Assembly (NCBI GenBank): GCA_032160545.1
Contig: JAVHVN010000105.1
Coordinates: 1-44,312, forward strand
Length of the DNA: 44,312 nucleotides
Source: DATGFB01 sp032160545
GTDB lineage: Bacteria; Actinomycetota; Actinomycetes; Mycobacteriales; Jatrophihabitantaceae
Direction of reading: 5' to 3'
Shown here in pieces: positions 7,766-15,604 of this stretch (position 1 is its first letter; every line of letters starts with the position of its first letter). A model generated the notes under the pieces. The model was not told where the DNA came from, did no database searches, and worked only from the letters and a program-made list of their open reading frames with translations. The position numbers and the translations under genes were made by a program.

Positions 7766-8440
7766 TCAGCGCAGCCTTCCGAGCGCGCTGTCCGCGAAGT
7801 GCGCAAGGAGGTCGGCGGGGTCTCGCCATGTCTCGAGCGCATGGTTCTCGAGAAGCTCGGCGGCGCTGGTGCCGCCGCAGGTGAGCCCGACGAACCGGAG
7901 CCCCGCCTTGGCCGCCGCCTGACCGTCCCACACGGCATCGCCGACGAAGAGACTGCGTTCGGGGTCGACGCCGCTTCGGTCCAGGGCTGCTTCGACGAGG
8001 TCCGGAGCGGGTTTGCTCTCGTCGGCATCCGCGGAACTGGTCGCCGTGTCGATCGCATCGTCCGCGTCGAGCGCCGAACGCAACGTCGCCAGCTCTTCCT
8101 CCGACGCCGAGGAGGCCAGGACGACCCGCAGGCCCCGCCGCTTGCACTCGCGCGCCAGGTCGGCAGCGCCGGGCAACGGGTCCAGGCGCCCCCAATGCTG
8201 CTTGTACAGCGTCAGATGGGCAGTGCGGAGAAGATCGTCACCGTCCCGATCCCGACCGTCTCCGAGCAGGTGGTCGAGCAACTTGTCCGAGCCCATCCCG
8301 ATGGCGCGGTGCACCGTGGCCATCGGCACGACATGCCCGTTCTGGCGCAGCGCCTCGGCCCACGTCACCGCGTGCAGGTACGGCGTGTCGACCAGGGTGC
8401 CATCGACGTCGAAGAGCACGCCGGGTGCGTCGTTACTCAC
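7766..8440 (-). CDS. HAD-superfamily phosphatase (beta-phosphoglucomutase-like)
   Basis: HAD subfamily IA hydrolase of 224 residues. Motif I is FDVDGTLVDT (nucleophile Asp near residue 10), motif II is VVLASSASEEEL, motif III is the Lys in ESKPAPDLV, and motif IV is FVGDAVWDGQAAAKAG. A helical cap lies between motifs I and II. Substrates of such enzymes are small phosphorylated metabolites; nothing here identifies one. The GTG at 8438-8440 overlaps the TGA of the upstream truncated TPP-enzyme gene in a GTGA junction, so translation may be coupled to that stub. It is convergent with the PPOX gene. Confidence 0.85.
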   Translation of the reverse strand: MSNDAPGVLFDVDGTLVDTPYLHAVTWAEALRQNGHVVPMATVHRAIGMGSDKLLDHLLGDGRDRDGDDLLRTAHLTLYKQHWGRLDPLPGAADLARECKRRGLRVVLASSASEEELATLRSALDADDAIDTATSSADADESKPAPDLVEAALDRSGVDPERSLFVGDAVWDGQAAAKAGLRFVGLTCGGTSAAELLENHALETWRDPADLLAHFADSALGRLR

Positions 8441-8790
8441 CGCTCGCCCTGCTGGTACGAGCCGCCCATCGCGCTGCGCTCGGTCTGCCCGACGATCGCG
8501 ACGACAGGGACGTGGTCGAGCTTCGCGTCGTACAGCCCGTTGAGCAGATGTATCGCGCCGGGGCCGCTCGTCGCCACGCAGACCCCGAACGAGTCGCTGA
8601 ACTTCGCGTAGCCGACGGCCGCCATGGCCGCCATCTCCTCGTGCCGGGCCTGGACGAACTGCGGGTCGTTGTTCGCACGTCCCCATGCGCCGATCAGGCC
8701 GTTGATGCCGTCGCCTGGGTAACCGAACACCTGCCGAACCCCCCACTCGCGCAGACGCGCGAGCAGGACGTCGGCGACTGTCTCTGCCAT
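8437..8790 (-). pseudogene. Truncated TPP-dependent enzyme (pyruvate oxidase/acetolactate synthase type), N-terminal part only
   Basis: 117 residues remain of a family that is usually 550-600 long. The stub is a good N-terminal pyrimidine-binding domain: ETVADVLLARLREWGVRQVF, FGYPGDGINGL, the cofactor-activating Glu51 in RHEEMAAMAAVGYAKFS, then TSGPGAIHLLNGLYDAK and VVAIVGQTE. It stops after GGSYQQGER, the point where intact homologues read SYQQE and continue. No middle or PP-binding domain follows; the next sequence is the HAD gene, joined by a 4-base GTGA overlap. The ATG at 8790 has the usual family start. The fragment could not bind TPP alone and is read as a deletion remnant, although its frame is perfectly preserved. 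Confidence 0.8.
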
Positions 8791-8915
8791 GACCGATAGG
8801 TCCCCGATGATCCGCACGTCGAAACATCGGCGCCCGCAACGGACGCCCGTGCGTCGCGCACTCGGGTCGGCATCTCACAGGCATAGTTCCGTGTCGCGCG
8901 GGGAAGGTTCCTGCC

Positions 8916-9926
8916 ATGCCGTCCGACAAGTCCCGGGTCATCGTGGTCACCGGCGCATCCGGAGGGGTGGGGCGCGCGGCGGCGGTAGCGTTCGCAGCCC
9001 GAGGTGACTCCGTCGCGCTGCTCGCGCGTGGCGCGGCAGGTCTCGAGGGTGCCGCCGACGAGGTGCGCGCCGCCGGCGGAAAGGCCTTGCCGATCGCGTG
9101 CGACGTCGCCGATGCCGAGGCGGTCGAGCGAGCCGCCGCGCAGGTCGAGACGGACCTCGGCCCGATCGACGTGTGGGTCAACAACGCCTTCAGCGCGGTC
9201 TTCGCGCCATTCGACCAGATCAGCGCGGCCGAGTTCCGGCGCGCGACCGACGTCAGCTACCTCGGGTTCGTCCACGGCACGCAGTCCGCACTGCGCCGAA
9301 TGAAACCGCGCGACCGAGGTGTGATCGTTCAGGTCGGGTCCGCCCTCGCTTATCGCGGGATCCCGCTGCAGAGCGCGTACTGCGGCGCCAAGCACGCGAT
9401 TCAGGGCTTCACCGAATCGCTGCGATGCGAGTTGCTGCATGAGAAGAGCGGCGTCAAGATCACCATGGTGCAGCTGCCGGCGATGAACACCCCTCAGTTC
9501 GACTGGGTACTCAACCGGCTTCCCAAGAAGCCCACTCCCGTGCCGCCGATCTACCAGCCGGAAGTCGCAGCTCGTGGCATCGTCGCCGCAGCCGATCATC
9601 CGCACCGCCGCGAGCACTGGATCGGCAGCAGTACGGTGGCAACCCTGCTCGCCAACGCGGTGGTGCCCGGAGTCCTGGACCGCTACCTCGGGCGCACCGG
9701 CTTCGACGCGCAACAGACGAATGACCCTGCATCTCCGGAAGATCCGTCCAACCTCTGGGCACCCGTCGACACCGGCGCCGATCGCGGCGCACACGGCCGG
9801 TTCGGTAAGCAGGTCATCCGGACCGATCCACAGCCGCTTCTCTCCCGCCACCACGGGCTCGTCGCCGCGACGATCGGCGTCGCTGCGGCATTCGTGTCAT
9901 CAACGCTGGGCGCCCGGCGTCGATGA
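8916..9926 (+). CDS. Short-chain dehydrogenase/reductase (SDR), long C-terminus
   Basis: Classical SDR with an extended C-terminus, 336 residues. The dinucleotide loop is TGASGGVG (12-19), the structural motif is NNAFS (89-93, a variant of NNAG), and the catalytic set is Ser141, Tyr154 and Lys158 in QSAYCGAKH. After the core (about residue 250) comes a tail of about 85 residues with WIGSSTVATLLANAVVPGVL and a final hydrophobic stretch LVAATIGVAAAFVSS. This layout is typical of membrane-associated SDRs of actinobacteria. NADP(H) use is likely from the basic residue after strand 2 (LLARG). The substrate is unknown. The gene is divergent from the TPP stub and followed by a stub of an LLM-class enzyme. 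Confidence 0.87.
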   Translation: MPSDKSRVIVVTGASGGVGRAAAVAFAARGDSVALLARGAAGLEGAADEVRAAGGKALPIACDVADAEAVERAAAQVETDLGPIDVWVNNAFSAVFAPFDQISAAEFRRATDVSYLGFVHGTQSALRRMKPRDRGVIVQVGSALAYRGIPLQSAYCGAKHAIQGFTESLRCELLHEKSGVKITMVQLPAMNTPQFDWVLNRLPKKPTPVPPIYQPEVAARGIVAAADHPHRREHWIGSSTVATLLANAVVPGVLDRYLGRTGFDAQQTNDPASPEDPSNLWAPVDTGADRGAHGRFGKQVIRTDPQPLLSRHHGLVAATIGVAAAFVSSTLGARRR

Positions 9927-10034
9927 CACGAGCGACCCATCCAAGCGCGGCGTCGACTTCGGAGAACGCCGTGACTGCATGCGGAACATCCGTGCGTCTC
10001 GCGGCCGAAGCACCCACAGAACGGACCTGACGCG

Positions 10035-10166
10035 ATGCAGATCGGTTACTTCCCGTCCTGCGAGGAGTACTCCCCGAAGGAGATCCTCGACCAGGCCCGT
10101 CTGGCGGAACAGGCCCGCGCCTGCGCGATCTGTGAGCTCAGCGCCCACGACCCGGCCAGCCCTTGA
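10035..10166 (+). pseudogene. N-terminal remnant of an F420-dependent LLM-class oxidoreductase
   Basis: A 43-codon frame beginning MQIGYFPSCEEYSPKEILDQ and ARLAEQA matches the first strand and helix of F420-dependent glucose-6-phosphate-dehydrogenase-like LLM proteins (MxIGYFLSSEE...ARxAEEAGF). After residue 28 the sequence leaves the family and reaches a stop codon, so about 300 residues are missing. The remnant begins 108 bases after the SDR stop. It mirrors the truncated TPP enzyme on the other side of the SDR. Confidence 0.65.
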
Positions 10167-10238
10167 CGACGGGCGACCTGCAGTCCGACACCCGTAGCCC
10201 GTGCGAGACGGCCGACACTGGGCGCCTGGCGCGCCGGT

Positions 10239-10475
10239 TCACCCGCCGGCGAACGGCGGCAGCACGTCGATGACCGCGCCGTCATACAACCGGGTGCCGT
10301 CGCCCGCCGGCGTCTCGTCGACGAGGAACGACGCCACGGCGACGACCTGGGCGAGGGTGCGCCGTTCCCCGAGTGCGGCACGCAGCGCGCCGACGGTGTC
10401 GGCGGCGAGGCGCTCCTCGTCGCGGCCGGCCGCACGCCGCGCCCCGGCCCAGTACCGCACCACCACGTCGGCCAC
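10239..10475 (-). CDS. moaD: MoaD/ThiS-family sulfur carrier protein
   Basis: A 78-residue beta-grasp protein ending in PPFAGG, the C-terminal Gly-Gly that MoeB-type enzymes adenylate and thiocarboxylate. It opens with VVRYWAGARRAAGRDEERL, typical of MoaD rather than ThiS (longer, with the YWAxAR strand). MoaD donates sulfur to molybdopterin. It is the last gene of the molybdate operon, only five bases after modC, so molybdenum import and cofactor synthesis are linked on one transcript. No MoaE or MoeB partner lies in the window, so those must be encoded elsewhere. Confidence 0.85.
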   Translation of the reverse strand: MADVVVRYWAGARRAAGRDEERLAADTVGALRAALGERRTLAQVVAVASFLVDETPAGDGTRLYDGAVIDVLPPFAGG

Positions 10476-10480
10476 GGACG

Positions 10481-11566
10481 TCAGCCTGCCACCGTCACCG
10501 CGGCCCCGGGATCCGGGTAGGTCTCGACGTCGACCGCCTTGGCTGCGAGCCAGATCGCCACGCCCTGGGCGAGGCCGAGTTCGGCCACGGCTGCGGGCGT
10601 GACGTCGACCGCCGCGTCCGGAGGACCGGTCACCGTCATCCGCACCCGATCCCCCAGCGCCGCGAGCGAACTCACCGTCGCCGCCCAGGTGTTGCGCGCG
10701 CTGCTCGCGCCCGGTCGGTTCAGGTGCACGGTCAGGGCGGACGGCCGCACCGACACCAGCACGGGGCCGGTGCCCGAGCCTGCGACGACGAGCCGTCCCC
10801 CGCCGTCGAGCGCGACCACCCCGTGCTCGGCGTCGCCGCGGTAGAGGTTGGTGCCGACGAGACGGGCGACGTACGGAGTCGCGGGCCGGCGCGTGATCTC
10901 AGCCGCGGCGCCCTGCTGCACGACGTGGCCGTCTTCGAGCACGACGATCCGGTTCGCGAGCAGCAATGCCTCGACGGGATCGTGCGTGACGAGCAGGGTC
11001 GGCCCGGCGAAGTCGGCCAGGTGCGTGCGCAGCTCGCCCTGAACGTCGGCACGGGTCTGCACGTCCAACGCGGCGAGCGGCTCGTCGAGCAACAGGGCGG
11101 CCGGATCCGATGCGAGCGCCCGGGCCAGCGCCACCCGCTGGGCCTGGCCGCCCGACAGCGCCCGTGGGCGGCGCGCCGCCAGTTCGCCGACACCGAGCCG
11201 TTCCAGCCAGCCGCGTGCGCTCGTCCGCGCGGCGTCCCGGCCCACACCCCGCGCCCGCGCACCGAACGCGACGTTGTCGAGGACCCGCTGGTGCGGGAAC
11301 AGGCGATGATCCTGGAACACGACCCCGACCCGGCGCCGCTCGGTCGGGACGAACACGCGGCAAGCGGGCTCGTCGACCACGGTGCCGGCCACGGCGATCC
11401 GGCCCGACCGGGCCGCTACGAGCCCAGCCACCGCGCGCAACACCGTCGACTTGCCGGCTCCGTTCGGGCCGAGCAGAGCGACTACCTCGCCGGCGCGGAC
11501 GCACAGCTGTGCATCGACGGCGAAGGAACCGCGCTCGACTCGTGCTGCGAAATCGACGGACGTCAT
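10481..11566 (-). CDS. modC: Molybdate ABC transporter ATP-binding protein ModC
   Basis: ATPase of 361 residues. Walker A is GPNGAGKS (33-40), the Q-loop lies in GVVFQDHRLFPHQRV, the signature is LSGGQ (137-141), Walker B is ALLLDE (157-162) and the switch His is in LLVTHD (about 195). A C-terminal TOBE/Mop regulatory domain occupies about residues 290-350 (RNTWAATVSSLAALGDRVRM), the feature that marks ModC among importers and lets molybdate inhibit transport. The ATG overlaps the modB stop codon in ATGA, so the subunits are translationally coupled. Tungstate transport cannot be excluded from sequence. Confidence 0.92.
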   Translation of the reverse strand: MTSVDFAARVERGSFAVDAQLCVRAGEVVALLGPNGAGKSTVLRAVAGLVAARSGRIAVAGTVVDEPACRVFVPTERRRVGVVFQDHRLFPHQRVLDNVAFGARARGVGRDAARTSARGWLERLGVGELAARRPRALSGGQAQRVALARALASDPAALLLDEPLAALDVQTRADVQGELRTHLADFAGPTLLVTHDPVEALLLANRIVVLEDGHVVQQGAAAEITRRPATPYVARLVGTNLYRGDAEHGVVALDGGGRLVVAGSGTGPVLVSVRPSALTVHLNRPGASSARNTWAATVSSLAALGDRVRMTVTGPPDAAVDVTPAAVAELGLAQGVAIWLAAKAVDVETYPDPGAAVTVAG

Positions 11567-12390
11567 GACGCCGGCGCGGTGCTCTGGCGCAGCCAGCGGT
11601 CGCCGAGGCCGGCGATCACCACGACCGCCACGAACAGCAGCGGCAGGCTCACCGCGACCGCATCGCTCTCGTCGCCGGCGTTGAAGACCGTGACCACCTC
11701 GGTGGGCAGTGTCCGGGTGAGCCCCTGGATGTTCCCGCCGAAGAGGACGGTCGCACCGAACTCGCCGAGCGCGCGCGCCCAGCACAGCACCGTGCCGGCA
11801 GCAACCGAGGGCAGGACGAGCGGCAGCGTCACCCGGCTGAACACCCGCCACGGCGAGGCACCCAGCGTCGCGGCGGCCTCGTCGAGCCCTGCGTCGGCCG
11901 AGCGCAACGCGCCCTCGACCGCGACAACCAGGAACGGCATCGCGACGAACGCCTGCGCGATGACGATGCCCGTCCGGGTGAACGGCAGCGCCAGGCCGAA
12001 CCACTCGTCGAGGTAGCGACCGAGGTACCCGTTGCGCCCGAGCGCGAGGAACAGCGCGACACCGCCCACGACGGGCGGCACGACGAGGGGCAACATCACG
12101 AGCGCGCGAACGACCCGGCGGCCGGGCATCCGGCTACGCGCGAGCGCGGTCGCGAGCGGGATGCCGAGTAGCACGCAGACGACGGTCGCCTCGGTCGCGG
12201 TCACGAGCGAGATGCGCAGCGTGTCAAGGACGTGCGCGTGCCGGTAGCTCGCGCCCAGCGACCGCCACGGCGCCCGGATCACGAGGCCCAGCGTCGGCAG
12301 CACGAGGAACAGTCCCCCCACGACCGCGGGCACCAGCAGCGGACGGGGCGGTGCACCGACTCGCGGTCCGCGCGTGCGGACGAGCGTCAC
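11563..12390 (-). CDS. modB: Molybdate ABC transporter permease ModB
   Basis: Inner-membrane permease of about 275 residues with the binding-protein-dependent transport fold. Hydrophobic segments include LLVPAVVGGLFLVLPTLGLV, ATVVCVLLGIPLATAL, ALVMLPLVVPPVVGGVALFL, IVIAQAFVAMPFLVVAVEG and the C-terminal LPLLFVAVVVIAGLG. The cytoplasmic EAA loop that docks on ModC reads DEAAATLGASPWRVFSRVTL, and the ModB-typical RALGEFGATVLFGGN follows. The start is the GTG that overlaps the modA stop codon (GTGA). The open frame continues upstream but contains no membrane-protein sequence. Confidence 0.92.
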   Translation of the reverse strand: MTLVRTRGPRVGAPPRPLLVPAVVGGLFLVLPTLGLVIRAPWRSLGASYRHAHVLDTLRISLVTATEATVVCVLLGIPLATALARSRMPGRRVVRALVMLPLVVPPVVGGVALFLALGRNGYLGRYLDEWFGLALPFTRTGIVIAQAFVAMPFLVVAVEGALRSADAGLDEAAATLGASPWRVFSRVTLPLVLPSVAAGTVLCWARALGEFGATVLFGGNIQGLTRTLPTEVVTVFNAGDESDAVAVSLPLLFVAVVVIAGLGDRWLRQSTAPAS

Positions 12391-13166
12391 GGGCCCGAGA
12401 AGCCGGCGTCGTGCAGCACCCGCTGGCCCTGCGCCGACCGCACCAGATCGACGAACTGCTGGGCGAGGTCCGGCCGCGCAGCGTGGGTGAGCACCCCGAT
12501 CAAGTACTCGGTTGCGACATTGACGGCGTCCGGAACGGGGACGCCGGTCACCTTGGCCCTCGCGGCGAGCACGTCGGTGACGTACACCAGCGCCGCGTCG
12601 ACCTCGCCGAGCTGCACCTTCGCGAGCGCGGACTTGACGTCGGGGTCGAGGGACGTCGGGTGCACCGTCAGCTTCGCCTGGCCGAGGACCGCGGCAGCCA
12701 CGGACCCGCACGGCACCGCGGGATCGCAGAGCGCCACCTTCACCCCAGGCCGGGCGAGGTCGGCGAGTGACGCGACGTGGGCCGGATTCCCCGGAGGTAC
12801 CGCTATCTCGAGCGTGTTGGCCGCGAAGGCGGCGGGCGCCTTCGCATCGCCCGCCGAGACCACGGTGGTCATGTTGGCCGGTGCCGCCGACGAGAACACA
12901 TCGGCCGGTGCGCCGTTGACGATCGAGGTCGCGAGTGCGGAACTCGCGCCGAAGTTGAAGACGACCTTGGCACCTTCGTGGGCCTTCTCGAAGCGAGCAC
13001 CCAGGTCGGTGAACGTCCCGGTCAGCGACGACGCGGCGTAGACGGTGAGCTCCCGGTGTGACGACGAGTTCGCGGCGCCGCCGGACGACCCGCACGCCGC
13101 AAGTGTCAGCGACATGACGAGGACGGCTGGCAGTACCGCCAGGCGAGACGTGATCGTGCGGGTCAC
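12387..13166 (-). CDS. modA: Molybdate-binding lipoprotein ModA
   Basis: Periplasmic-side solute-binding lipoprotein of 259 residues. The signal peptide ends in the lipobox LAAC with Cys25 as the lipid anchor. The mature part starts with ELTVYAASSLTGTFTDLGAR, the conserved oxyanion-binding start of ModA. FNFGASSALATSIVNGAPAD follows, with serines that bind the oxyanion, and later VYVTDVLAA. These fit ModA rather than sulfate- or phosphate-binding proteins. GTG 13166 overlaps the TGA of the HTH-Mop gene (GTGA). The product delivers molybdate (or tungstate) to ModBC. Confidence 0.92.
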   Translation of the reverse strand: MTRTITSRLAVLPAVLVMSLTLAACGSSGGAANSSSHRELTVYAASSLTGTFTDLGARFEKAHEGAKVVFNFGASSALATSIVNGAPADVFSSAAPANMTTVVSAGDAKAPAAFAANTLEIAVPPGNPAHVASLADLARPGVKVALCDPAVPCGSVAAAVLGQAKLTVHPTSLDPDVKSALAKVQLGEVDAALVYVTDVLAARAKVTGVPVPDAVNVATEYLIGVLTHAARPDLAQQFVDLVRSAQGQRVLHDAGFSGP

Positions 13167-13561
13167 CGCGGAACCTCGATCACGACGTTGGTTGACTTGA
13201 TGGCCGCGACTGCGCTCACTCCGGGCTCGAGGCCGAGTTCGTCCGCCGCCTCGCGGCTCATCAACGACACCACGCGGTACGGGCCGCACTGCAGCTCGAC
13301 CTGCGCCATGACGGTGTCGCGGACTACCCGGGTGACCAGCCCGAGGAAGCGGTTGCGGGCGGACTCGACGTCGGTGGCCTGGTGCAGCACGGATTGCTCA
13401 GCAAGCGACTCGGCGAAGCTAGCGAGCCCGGCGCCGTCGACGACCCGCCGCCCCGCGTCGTCCTCGTCCGCGACGAGCCGCCCGCTGTCGACCCAACGCC
13501 GGACGGTGTCGTCGCTGACGCCGAGCAGCCGCGCAGCATCCGCGATGCGGTAAGCCGGCAT
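13163..13561 (-). CDS. HTH-TOBE/Mop molybdate-responsive regulator or molybdate-binding protein
   Basis: First gene of the molybdate operon, 132 residues. Residues 1-50 form an excisionase/MerR-like winged helix (YRIADAARLLGVSDDTVRRW, then VDSGRLVADED). Residues about 68-131 form a single Mop/TOBE oxyanion-binding domain (SARNRFLGLVTRVVRDTVMA, later GLEPGVSAVAAIKSTNVVIE). This two-domain design is common beside modABC in actinobacteria and is thought to take the place of ModE; DNA binding by this protein is inferred. Its TGA overlaps the modA GTG, so all four transporter genes are coupled. The ATG lies after GAAGG. Confidence 0.85.
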   Translation of the reverse strand: MPAYRIADAARLLGVSDDTVRRWVDSGRLVADEDDAGRRVVDGAGLASFAESLAEQSVLHQATDVESARNRFLGLVTRVVRDTVMAQVELQCGPYRVVSLMSREAADELGLEPGVSAVAAIKSTNVVIEVPR

Positions 13562-13669
13562 GCCGGAAGCTTACCTTCACAGCTCCGCAGCTGCGTGTTC
13601 ATGCCCGGCACATTCTCCGCACCTGCGGACTAAGTTGGCGATCACCGGGGCGCCAGGTCCGGGTCATGC

Positions 13670-14254
13670 TCAGGAGGCGACTGCCTCCGGCAGGTGCGCG
13701 GTTGCGTAAGCCAGGCGGAACGCCTTGCGGGCTCGATACGCCAGCGCCGAGATGGACTGGGGGGTGACCCCGATCTCGTCAGCGATCGATGCGGGCGTCT
13801 GACCCTCGACGTCGAGTCGCCACAGGATCTCCTTCCACCGCTGCGGAAGTCCGCACATCGCGTGTTGCACGGAGGAGCGGACCTCGACCTGCTCCTGCGG
13901 ATCGGCGCCGGCGGTCACCGGCTCGGTGGCGAATACGGCGTCGGGGCTCGGCACCTCTCGGCCCCGTTGGCCACGGTGGGCGTCAGCAGCCACATTGCGC
14001 ACGGCCGCGATGAGGTACGGCCGGAACGCCCGGTCGGGGCCTTTGCCCTTGCGCAGCTGGCGGATCACCCGGACGAAGGCCTCGTGCATGTAGTCCTCGG
14101 CGTCGGCCGGCTGGGCCCCGTACTGCATCGCTCGCCGGACGGCGGCGCTCGAATGCGCTCGGTAGAGCTCGGTCTCGGCTGCCAAGTCACCGGCGCGAAC
14201 GCGCGCCATGAGCCAGCTGTCCATGAGCGCTAGGGGGTCGAGCTCCAGGTCCAT
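13670..14254 (-). CDS. ECF-type RNA polymerase sigma factor
   Basis: Sigma-70-family protein of about 194 residues with only regions 2 and 4. Region 2 is ELYRAHSSAAVRRAMQYGAQ, continuing into DAEDYMHEAFVRVIRQLRKG and RPYLIAAVRNVAADAHR. Region 4 is LPQRWKEILWRLDVEGQTPA followed by the helix-turn-helix IADEIGVTPQSISALAYRAR. ATG 14254 (MDLELDP) is chosen because AGGA precedes it; a longer in-frame start adds only unrelated Arg-rich residues. No anti-sigma factor follows; the next gene downstream is the separate molybdate operon. How the sigma factor is controlled is therefore unclear. Confidence 0.85.
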   Translation of the reverse strand: MDLELDPLALMDSWLMARVRAGDLAAETELYRAHSSAAVRRAMQYGAQPADAEDYMHEAFVRVIRQLRKGKGPDRAFRPYLIAAVRNVAADAHRGQRGREVPSPDAVFATEPVTAGADPQEQVEVRSSVQHAMCGLPQRWKEILWRLDVEGQTPASIADEIGVTPQSISALAYRARKAFRLAYATAHLPEAVAS

Positions 14255-14602
14255 ACCAGTCCTGTCCGTCGCGAGCCGCCGGGTATGCGGATGCCGTCCG
14301 AGACCGGCGCGACCCCCCAAGGCTCACGCGTAGCCGGTGCGCGACCTGATCGAGGCGCGCGGATAGATCATATGTATTTCGGCAGCGAGGTCAAGGCTTT
14401 CGTCATATGAATCCGGGCGGCCTGCGCGCGCGGGAACCGGCCGGCCGTCAGCTTTGCGAACCTTCTGACGACCGGCCGGCCGATAGGCCTCCCGCAGCGA
14501 TCGGACGGAATCACCGCGCGAGCACCCTGCCGAACAGGCTCGGCACCTTGTACGACGTGGCCCGCGCGGCGGTCATGACGCCGTGCGACGGGACGGGAAC
14601 GG
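14255..14602. other. Intergenic region upstream of the sigma factor
   Basis: About 350 bases with no convincing gene. An AT-rich patch (14361-14412) carries TCATATGT at 14368 and the perfect palindrome TCATATGA at 14403, 35 bp apart, in otherwise GC-rich DNA. These may be promoter or operator elements of the sigma gene. The hairpin that probably ends gntK transcription is also here. Confidence 0.4.
14437..14479 (-). terminator. Stem-loop terminator downstream of gntK
   Basis: CCGGCCGGCCGTCAG (14437-14451) pairs with 14465-14479 over 15 bp with one mismatch, around a 13-base loop. There is no U-run, which is common for GC-rich actinobacterial terminators. It lies about 120 bases after the gntK stop codon. 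Confidence 0.5.
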
Positions 14603-15127
14603 TCAGCCCTGCGGGTGCAGCCCCAAGATCCGGATGATCTCGGCGACGGTCTGCTCCGGACTGCCCGACGTGTCGACGGTGATCGCGTGCTCGTCCTTTC
14701 CTGGTAGCTCGAGCGTCTCGAACTGCGAGCCGAGCAGCGCGGCCGGCATGAAATGTTCGGGTCGGTCCGCTACTCGCTCGGCGATCTCGCTGACGCTGCC
14801 GGCGAGATGGACGAACACAACCTCAGGCCGGCGCAGCACGTCGCGATAGCGGCGCCGCAACGCAGAGCAGGCGATCACGCCCGGCCCGCCCGCAGCGATT
14901 CGGGCGTCGATCCACGCGGCTACGCGGGCCAACCACGGCGCGCGAGCGGCATCGTCGAGCGGTTGCCCTGCGGCCATGGCGGCGATGTTCTCAGGCGGAT
15001 GCAGGTCGTCCGCGTCCGCGAAGGACCAGCCGAGCCGGTGCGCAAGCGCCTGACCGATCGTCGACTTGCCGGATCCCGACACCCCCATGATGACAAGCAC
15101 GGGCGAACGAGCGACGAAGGTAGCCAT
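14603..15127 (-). CDS. gntK: Gluconokinase
   Basis: P-loop kinase of 174 residues that phosphorylates D-gluconate to 6-phosphogluconate, feeding the pentose phosphate pathway. The P-loop is IMGVSGSGKSTIG (about 13-25). Family motifs follow in order: FADADDLHPPENIAAMAAGQ, then PLDDAARAPWLARVAAW, then ACSALRRRYRDVLR, then HLAGSVSEIAERVADRPEHF and FMPAALLGSQFETLE, where GntK proteins have HFMP..LL.SQF..LE. ATG 15127 (MATFVARS) places the P-loop at the usual distance from the N-terminus. No gluconate permease or regulator is beside it. Confidence 0.93.
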   Translation of the reverse strand: MATFVARSPVLVIMGVSGSGKSTIGQALAHRLGWSFADADDLHPPENIAAMAAGQPLDDAARAPWLARVAAWIDARIAAGGPGVIACSALRRRYRDVLRRPEVVFVHLAGSVSEIAERVADRPEHFMPAALLGSQFETLELPGKDEHAITVDTSGSPEQTVAEIIRILGLHPQG

Positions 15128-15485
15128 CGTCTGCAGATCCTGCCGTAGCGCCCCCGCCGCAGGGCAGGCGTCCCGGACGGGCGGGGACCCGGCCACCGGC
15201 TGGTCTACGCACAGACCGACCGGTAGCCGGGAACGGGGTGGGCGCCGGGAACGCGCGCGTCCGCCCCCGGCATCCGGAGCGAGCCACCGCCTGAGAACCG
15301 GATCGACCGACTCACCGCGGACCCCGCCGGCCGGCGTGCGTGCCGGCCTGGGCGACGTCGTCGCACTACGACCCTCGTGCGGGCACCCCCGCGGCGCCGC
15401 GCTCGGATTCGGCGACGAGCCTCGCCCTGTCTACAAGATATACGATGAATCAGCTTCGGATTACCACTGTTCGAAATGCCGGAAG
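15128..15485. other. Gap without a supported gene
   Basis: GC-rich DNA between gntK and the decayed catabolic genes. Open frames exist on both strands, but their translations are Arg-, Ala- and Gly-rich with no family resemblance. From about 15430 the composition becomes less GC-rich (CTACAAGATATACGATGAAT), marking the edge of the accessory region. Confidence 0.4.
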
Positions 15486-15512
15486 TCCCCGTCCGGAGGA
15501 ACCGGACGGGGA
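15486..15512 (-). terminator. Stem-loop terminator at the 3' end of the remnant cluster
   Basis: TCCCCGTCCGG (15486-15496) and CCGGACGGGGA (15502-15512) form a perfect 11-bp stem with a 5-base loop. It lies just after the GlcG-like remnant on the minus strand, where an operon running from the binding-protein gene would end. There is no U-tract. Confidence 0.55.
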
Positions 15513-15530
15513 GATCGCGGGCCTCGTCGT

Positions 15531-15602
15531 TATCCGACGTGTCGCCCGATATGCCGACAGCACCGATCAGATGGCCATCCGCTTTCGGTACGCGACGGTT
15601 GA
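15531..15602 (-). pseudogene. GlcG/HbpS-family fragment
   Basis: A stretch of about 24 residues, VPKADGHLIGAVGISGDTSD followed by NDEA, matches the conserved end of GlcG/HbpS (DUF336) proteins, where intact members read P(I/V)xxDGxxIGAxGVSGGxxxQDxxVA. The preceding 100 or so residues of the family are absent. The fragment is fused in frame to the SDR remnant upstream. Family members often sit in aromatic or glycolate catabolic clusters. It is a remnant only. Confidence 0.55.
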
Positions 15603-15604
15603 GC

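Noticed and set aside
7766..9184. Long 472-residue version of the HAD gene
   Set aside because: Everything before GTG 8440 reads through the TPP stub and SDR in the wrong frame; HAD motif I begins right after the later start.
10373..12016. 547-residue plus-strand frame opposite modC/modB
   Set aside because: His/Arg/Pro-rich nonsense; the minus strand has intact Walker motifs and the ABC signature.
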